A stretch of DNA of 64,000 nucleotides, from the NCBI GenBank assembly GCA_913055875.1, contig CAJXJY010000004.1:62001-126000 (forward strand), read 5' to 3'. The notes beneath the pieces were generated by a model. It ran no database searches and was not told the DNA's origin. It was given only the letters and a program-made list of their open reading frames with translations. Shown one piece after another: positions 59,929 through 64,000 of the stretch. Both the position numbers and the translations under genes were made by a program. The stretch comes from an uncultured Altererythrobacter sp. (lineage in GTDB: Bacteria > Pseudomonadota > Alphaproteobacteria > Sphingomonadales > Sphingomonadaceae). Position 1 is the first letter of the stretch. Every line of letters starts with the position of its first letter.

Positions 59929-60723
59929 GTGAGCTACGAACATATCCTCGTCGAGAGTGCCGAAACAGAAGGGGGCCGCGTCACCACCATCACGCTCAAC
60001 CGGCCCGAGCGGCTCAACGCGATCCCGCCCGCGATGGCGGACGAATTGCGCGATGCGCTGATCGATGTGGGCGATACGCGCTGCTTCCTGATCACCGGGG
60101 CGGGGCGGGCGTTCTGCTCGGGGGCGGACCTCGCCGCCCACGGCGAGCGGACCGTGAGCGGTGGGCGCGGCGCCTACGACGCGCTGTCGCAGAGGTACAA
60201 TCCGCTGATGGTGCAGATGGCGCAATGCGAGGTGCCGATCGTCGGCGCGGTGGGCGGGCCGGCGGCGGGGGTCGGCTGCTCGATCGCGCTGGCGGCGGAT
60301 TTCATAGTCGCGGGGACAAGCGGCTATTTCCTCCAAGCCTTCGTCAATATCGGCCTCGTCCCCGACGGCGGCGCGAGCTGGATGCTGCCGCGCATGGTCG
60401 GCAAGGCGCGCGCGATGGAGATGATGATGCTGGGCGAAAAGATCCCCGGTGAAAAGGCCGCCGACTGGGGCCTGATCTACAAGTGCGTATCGGACGACGC
60501 GCTGATGGAGGAGGCCAAGGCGCTTGCCGCGCGCCTCGCCAACGGGCCGACTTTGGCGCTCGGCCAGATGCGCGCGAATATCATGCAGGCGCTGCAGCAC
60601 GATTATCCCGCCGCGCTCCACCATGAAGCGCTCGGCCAGCGCCGCGCGGGCGATAGCAAGGATGCGATGGAAGGCGGCATGGCCTTCCTCCAGAAGCGCA
60701 AACCCGAATTCAACGGGGAGTAG
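59929..60723 (+). CDS. Enoyl-CoA hydratase/isomerase family protein
   Basis: 264 residues from GTG 59929. Crotonase fold with NRPERLNAIPPAMADELRD, oxyanion loop TGAGRAFCSGADLAAHG, and 'VGGPAAGVGCSIALAADFIV' as second loop; Glu/Asp at LVPDGGASWMLPRMVG supply catalysis. Typical beta-oxidation hydratase or PaaG-like isomerase. It precedes the RDD gene and mutase on the same strand with short gaps (16 and 9 bases), implying an operon that feeds acyl-CoA towards the mutase. Confidence 0.92.
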   Translation: MSYEHILVESAETEGGRVTTITLNRPERLNAIPPAMADELRDALIDVGDTRCFLITGAGRAFCSGADLAAHGERTVSGGRGAYDALSQRYNPLMVQMAQCEVPIVGAVGGPAAGVGCSIALAADFIVAGTSGYFLQAFVNIGLVPDGGASWMLPRMVGKARAMEMMMLGEKIPGEKAADWGLIYKCVSDDALMEEAKALAARLANGPTLALGQMRANIMQALQHDYPAALHHEALGQRRAGDSKDAMEGGMAFLQKRKPEFNGE

Positions 60724-60739
60724 GAGCGATTTTCTCAGC

Positions 60740-61231
60740 ATGATCGCACTTCGAAGATTCGCCGCCTTCGGCATAGACTACGGGGTCGTGGTCGCTTGGG
60801 GCGCGGCGTTATTTCTGGCGACCATTGCGACCGGCAGCGTCGATTCCGCTCCGCCAACCGCGGTTTCGGGCAAGCTCGCTGGGCACGCCTTCGCGTTCGC
60901 AACGATGACTTTGCCGGTGTGGCTCTATTTCAGCGCCATGGAAGGCCTCGGAAAGCACGCAACCCTTGGTAAGCGCGTCCTCCGGCTGAGCGTGCAGGCG
61001 AACCTGCGGCGCGCGATGCTTCGCAATGCCGTCCGGTTTGTACCGTGGGAAATCGCTCATATTGCGATCTGGTACGTTCCGGGCCGACCGTTCGCGGACG
61101 AGATGCCCGCGTTCAATCTGACGATTTGCATCGTGGCCATGGCGCTTGCTTTGGCGATTGCTGCATCGGTGGTGATATCCGGCAGGCGCGGATTGCACGA
61201 TTACTTGGCGGGAACGACGGTTTCCGGTTAG
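60740..61231 (+). CDS. RDD family membrane protein
   Basis: 163 residues with about four hydrophobic helices. The RDD start RRFAAFGIDYGVVVAWGAAL contains the Arg-Asp pair, and GKHATLGKRVLRLSVQ with RRGLHDYLAGTTV complete the family pattern. Function is unknown in most cases; some are Na+/H+ antiporters. It lies 17 bases after the hydratase gene and nine before the mutase. Confidence 0.88.
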   Translation: MIALRRFAAFGIDYGVVVAWGAALFLATIATGSVDSAPPTAVSGKLAGHAFAFATMTLPVWLYFSAMEGLGKHATLGKRVLRLSVQANLRRAMLRNAVRFVPWEIAHIAIWYVPGRPFADEMPAFNLTICIVAMALALAIAASVVISGRRGLHDYLAGTTVSG

Positions 61232-61240
61232 GGCGTCTCA

Positions 61241-63511
61241 ATGACCGCAAGACGTACCTACGACGACTGGAGCGCCCGCGCCGACAAGGAAGTGAAGGGC
61301 CGCGACCTGACCTGGCACACGCCGGAGGGAATCGCTGTCAAGCCGCTCTATACGAGCGCCGACACCGACGGCCTCGATCCCGGCTTGCCCGGTTTCGAAC
61401 CGTTCACCCGCGGGCCCTACGCCTCGATGTATACCGGCCGTCCGTGGACGATCCGGCAATATGCGGGGTTCTCCACCGCCGAGGAATCGAACGCCTTCTA
61501 TCGCCGTAACCTAGCTATGGGGCAGAAGGGGCTGAGCGTCGCGTTCGATCTCGCCACTCATCGCGGCTACGATTCGGATCACCCGCGCGTGGTCGGCGAT
61601 GTCGGCAAGGCGGGCGTCGCGATCGACACTGTGCGCGACATGGAGATCCTGTTCGACCAGATCCCGCTCGATACGATGAGCGTGTCGATGACGATGAACG
61701 GCGCGGTAATCCCGGTGCTGGCGTTCTACATCGTCGCGGCGGAGCGGCAGGGGGTGAGCCAGGAGAAACTGTCGGGGACCATCCAGAACGACATCCTCAA
61801 GGAGTTCATGGTCCGCAACACCTATATCTACCCGCCCGAGCCGAGCATGCGGATCGTCTCGGATATCATCGCCTACACCTCGCAGCACATGCCGCGCTTC
61901 AACAGCATTTCGATCAGCGGCTATCACATGCACGAAGCGGGGGCGACGGCGGTGCAGGAACTCGCCTTCACCATCGCCGACGGCAAGGAATACGCGAAGC
62001 GCGCGATGGAAGCGGGACTCGACATCGACGTCTTCGCCCCGCGCCTCAGCTTCTTCTGGGGCATCGGCATGAACTTCTTCATGGAGATCGCCAAGATGCG
62101 CGCCGGCCGCGCGCTGTGGCACGATGTCATGTCCGGGCTGGGGGCGCAGAACCCGAAGTCGAAGATGCTGCGCACGCATTGCCAGACCTCGGGCGTCTCG
62201 CTGCAGGAGCAGGATCCCTACAACAACGTCATCCGCACCACGATCGAGGCGATGGCGGCGGTGCTCGGCGGTACGCAGTCGCTCCACACCAACGCGCTCG
62301 ATGAGGCGATTGCCTTGCCGACCGATTTCTCCGCCCGGATCGCGCGCAACACGCAGCTGGTGATCCAGGAGGAGAGCGGCATCACCAACGTCGCCGATCC
62401 GCTGGGCGGCAGCTATTACGTCGAGAGCCTGACCGCTGCGCTGGTCGAGGAGGCGCGCAAGCTGCTCGCCGAGGTCGACGCGGCGGGCGGGATGACCGCC
62501 TATGTCGCGACCGGCAAGCCCAAGGCGGCGATCGAGGAGGCCGCCGCGGCCAAGCAGGCCGGGGTCGACAAGGGCGATACGGTGATCGTCGGCGTCAACA
62601 AATACCGCCGCGACAAGGAAGACCATCTCGACACGCTCGATATCGACAATCACGCGGTGCGCCAGAGCCAGATCGCGCGGATCGAGCGGGTGCGGGGCGA
62701 GCGGGACGAACTGGCGTGTCAGGCGGCGCTGGAGGATTTGAGAGAGGGCGCGAAAAATCCTCCCCCCTTGGGGGAGGGGGGCCGTGCGCAGCACGGTGGT
62801 GGGGGCACACTAGCCGACAGGCCCCCTCCGTCAGACGCTGACGCGTCTGCCACCTCCCCCAGAGGGGGAGGATTTGGATCGAACCTGCTGGCATTGGCCG
62901 TCGAGGCCGCCCGCCACGACGCCACCCTGGGCGAAATCTCGCAGGCGATGGAAGACGCCTTCGGGCGCTACGACACCATGCCGACGCCGGTGCGCGGGGT
63001 ATATTCCAGCGCCTATGCCGACGATCCGCGCTACCAGCAGGTGCTGCGCGGGGTCGAGGCGGTCGAACGGCGGCTCGGGCGAGCCCCGCGCATCATGGTC
63101 GCCAAGATGGGCCAGGACGGGCACGACCGCGGCGCCAACGTGATCGCCAGCGCCTTCGCCGATATGGGCTTCGAGGTGGTCTCCGGCCCGCTGTTCCAGA
63201 CGCCCGAGGAAACGCGCGACATGGCGCTCGAACACGATGTCGACGTGGTCGGCGCGTCGAGCCTCGCGGCGGGGCACAAGACGCTGATCCCCGAGCTGAT
63301 CGGGCTGCTGAAAGACGCCGGGCGCGGCGACATCAAGGTCACCGCCGGCGGCGTGATCCCGCCGCAGGATTACGACTTCCTGCGCAAGGCCGGGGTGCAG
63401 GGGATCTACGGACCGGGCTCGAACGTGGTCGAATGCGCGGCGGACATGCTCAAGCTGCTCGGACACAACATGCCGCCTGCCGGCGAGGCGATGGACGAGG
63501 CGGCGGAGTAG
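61241..63511 (+). CDS. Methylmalonyl-CoA mutase with an in-frame repeat insertion
   Basis: 756 residues, about 40 longer than expected. Cobalamin-dependent isomerase converting (R)-methylmalonyl-CoA to succinyl-CoA. The N-terminal TIM barrel contains [20 protein letters not shown] and [23 protein letters not shown]; the B12 domain near the C-terminus has [20 protein letters not shown] (D-x-H-x-x-G) and GPLFQTPEE. Residues about 505-545 come from a palindromic repeat (62755-62875) and sit in the linker between the two domains, so function may survive. A MeaB-type chaperone is not in view. Confidence 0.95.
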   Translation: MTARRTYDDWSARADKEVKGRDLTWHTPEGIAVKPLYTSADTDGLDPGLPGFEPFTRGPYASMYTGRPWTIRQYAGFSTAEESNAFYRRNLAMGQKGLSVAFDLATHRGYDSDHPRVVGDVGKAGVAIDTVRDMEILFDQIPLDTMSVSMTMNGAVIPVLAFYIVAAERQGVSQEKLSGTIQNDILKEFMVRNTYIYPPEPSMRIVSDIIAYTSQHMPRFNSISISGYHMHEAGATAVQELAFTIADGKEYAKRAMEAGLDIDVFAPRLSFFWGIGMNFFMEIAKMRAGRALWHDVMSGLGAQNPKSKMLRTHCQTSGVSLQEQDPYNNVIRTTIEAMAAVLGGTQSLHTNALDEAIALPTDFSARIARNTQLVIQEESGITNVADPLGGSYYVESLTAALVEEARKLLAEVDAAGGMTAYVATGKPKAAIEEAAAAKQAGVDKGDTVIVGVNKYRRDKEDHLDTLDIDNHAVRQSQIARIERVRGERDELACQAALEDLREGAKNPPPLGEGGRAQHGGGGTLADRPPPSDADASATSPRGGGFGSNLLALAVEAARHDATLGEISQAMEDAFGRYDTMPTPVRGVYSSAYADDPRYQQVLRGVEAVERRLGRAPRIMVAKMGQDGHDRGANVIASAFADMGFEVVSGPLFQTPEETRDMALEHDVDVVGASSLAAGHKTLIPELIGLLKDAGRGDIKVTAGGVIPPQDYDFLRKAGVQGIYGPGSNVVECAADMLKLLGHNMPPAGEAMDEAAE
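62755..62875. repeat. Palindromic repeat inside the mutase coding sequence
   Basis: AAATCCTCCCCCCTTGGGGG on the left and CCCCAGAGGGGGAGGATTT on the right are complementary with a few mismatches; the middle has GTGCGCAGCAC and CAGACGCTGACGCGTCTG hairpins. It reads through without a stop as a Gly/Pro/Ala-rich stretch ([20 protein letters not shown]). Confidence 0.92.
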
Positions 63512-63513
63512 CG

Positions 63514-63747
63514 ATGCCGACGGTCATGCGGATCGGCCCGTTCCGGTTCTACTTCTACAGCCACGAGCCGAACGAGCCGCCGCATGTCCACATCGATCGG
63601 GGCGACGCGACAATCAAAGTCTGGCTCGCCAATTGCGAAGTAGCAAAGAGCAGGGGCTTTCGCGCGCACGAGATCAATGACATTGTGAAGCTGGTGGCGG
63701 AACACCGCGAAACGCTGACGGAGGCGTGGCATGAATATTTCGGCTAA
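63514..63747 (+). CDS. DUF4160 domain protein
   Basis: 77 residues from ATG 63514, three bases after the mutase stop. The DUF4160 pattern: FRFYFYSHEPNEPPHVHIDR followed by ATIKVWLANCEVAKSRGF and 'INDIVKLVAEHRETLTEAWH'. Such proteins are always short and are nearly always followed by DUF2442, as here (17-base overlap). The pair is often proposed to be a type II toxin-antitoxin system, but neither activity nor target is established. Confidence 0.9.
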   Translation: MPTVMRIGPFRFYFYSHEPNEPPHVHIDRGDATIKVWLANCEVAKSRGFRAHEINDIVKLVAEHRETLTEAWHEYFG

Positions 63748-63991
63748 AGTGACCGACGAGCGCGTGCTCGACGTGCGCTTCGACGAGGCGAGCCTGATCG
63801 TCGATCTGATGGACGGGCGGACGATTTCCGTTCCGCTGGCATGGTATCCGCGGCTGCTCAATGCGACGAAAGAACAGCGCCTGCATTGGGAAAAGGCAGG
63901 TGCCGGCTACGGCATCCATTGGCCCGATATCGACGAGGATTTGAGCACCGAAGGCCTGTTACGCGGCGCTCCCGCACCGAAAGCGGCATGA
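63731..63991 (+). CDS. DUF2442 domain protein
   Basis: 86 residues, ATG 63731, overlapping the DUF4160 gene by 17 bases in a different frame. DUF2442 core: ERVLDVRFDEASLIVDLMDG, then RTISVPLAWYPRLLNATKEQR and HWPDIDEDLSTEGLLRG. Likely partner of the upstream gene. The window ends nine bases after the stop. Confidence 0.9.
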   Translation: MNISAKVTDERVLDVRFDEASLIVDLMDGRTISVPLAWYPRLLNATKEQRLHWEKAGAGYGIHWPDIDEDLSTEGLLRGAPAPKAA

Positions 63992-64000
63992 CCCAAACCC

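Overview
The window is a contiguous chromosomal segment from a high-GC alphaproteobacterium. An aminolevulinate synthase, a lepB-rnc-era run, an acpP-fabF-mltG run, the plsY-dprA pair, a carboxynorspermidine-type polyamine operon and a dense population of small palindromic repeats all point to the order Sphingomonadales, most likely an Erythrobacteraceae relative. That placement is inferred from gene content and style; no 16S gene or database match was available. Almost everything is ordinary core chromosome. Lower-GC patches, judged by eye, lie at about 39.5-40.1, 44.5-45.1, 53.0-53.4 and 54.1-56.1 kb.

Layout. 0-7 kb: tail of a TPR protein, the fatty-acid and cell-wall run acpP-fabF-mltG plus a 2H phosphoesterase, a membrane cNMP-domain protein, tRNA-Met and a DUF2891 lipoprotein. 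6.4-10.3 kb: a tightly overlapping trehalose operon, otsB, a GH15 hydrolase and otsA. 10.4-14.4 kb: tyrosine phosphatase, trxB, two tandem MAPEG proteins and a threonine dehydratase-like enzyme. 14.5-21 kb: polyamine genes (carboxynorspermidine synthase, arginase-family protein, nspC, then a separate ornithine/lysine decarboxylase behind a structured leader), with a divergent DUF3137/LemA pair between them. 21-31 kb: a ParDE module, a helix-turn-helix orphan, DUF5694, two OmpA-family proteins, a small lipoprotein, a nitroreductase and a PAS-GGDEF-EAL-PilZ protein. 30.5-44.5 kb: hemA, murI, plsY-dprA, SMP-30-like and prolyl-hydroxylase-like genes, topA, lepB-rnc-era with an appended lipoprotein, and pgi. 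44.5-51.3 kb: a second ParDE-type module, a DEAD-box helicase, an MscS channel, glutathione reductase and two short-chain reductases. 51.4-64 kb: the propionyl-CoA to succinyl-CoA route (pccB, mce, mutase), broken up by an IS1595-type element and by a protease/AraC/hydrolase block, ending in a DUF4160-DUF2442 pair.

The most distinctive feature is the repeat population. At least seven kinds of inverted-repeat element occur. Most sit between genes, but one lies in frame inside nspC, another lies in frame inside the methylmalonyl-CoA mutase linker, a third overlaps the likely start of murI, and a fourth has been split by the IS element. Other points worth a second look are the hairpin leader of the decarboxylase gene, a 26-base strictly alternating purine/pyrimidine tract just upstream of topA, a ParD operator embedded in what looks like a leaderless promoter, the unusual start of otsA, and the passenger genes of the IS element. 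No CRISPR array, prophage or secondary-metabolite cluster is visible.
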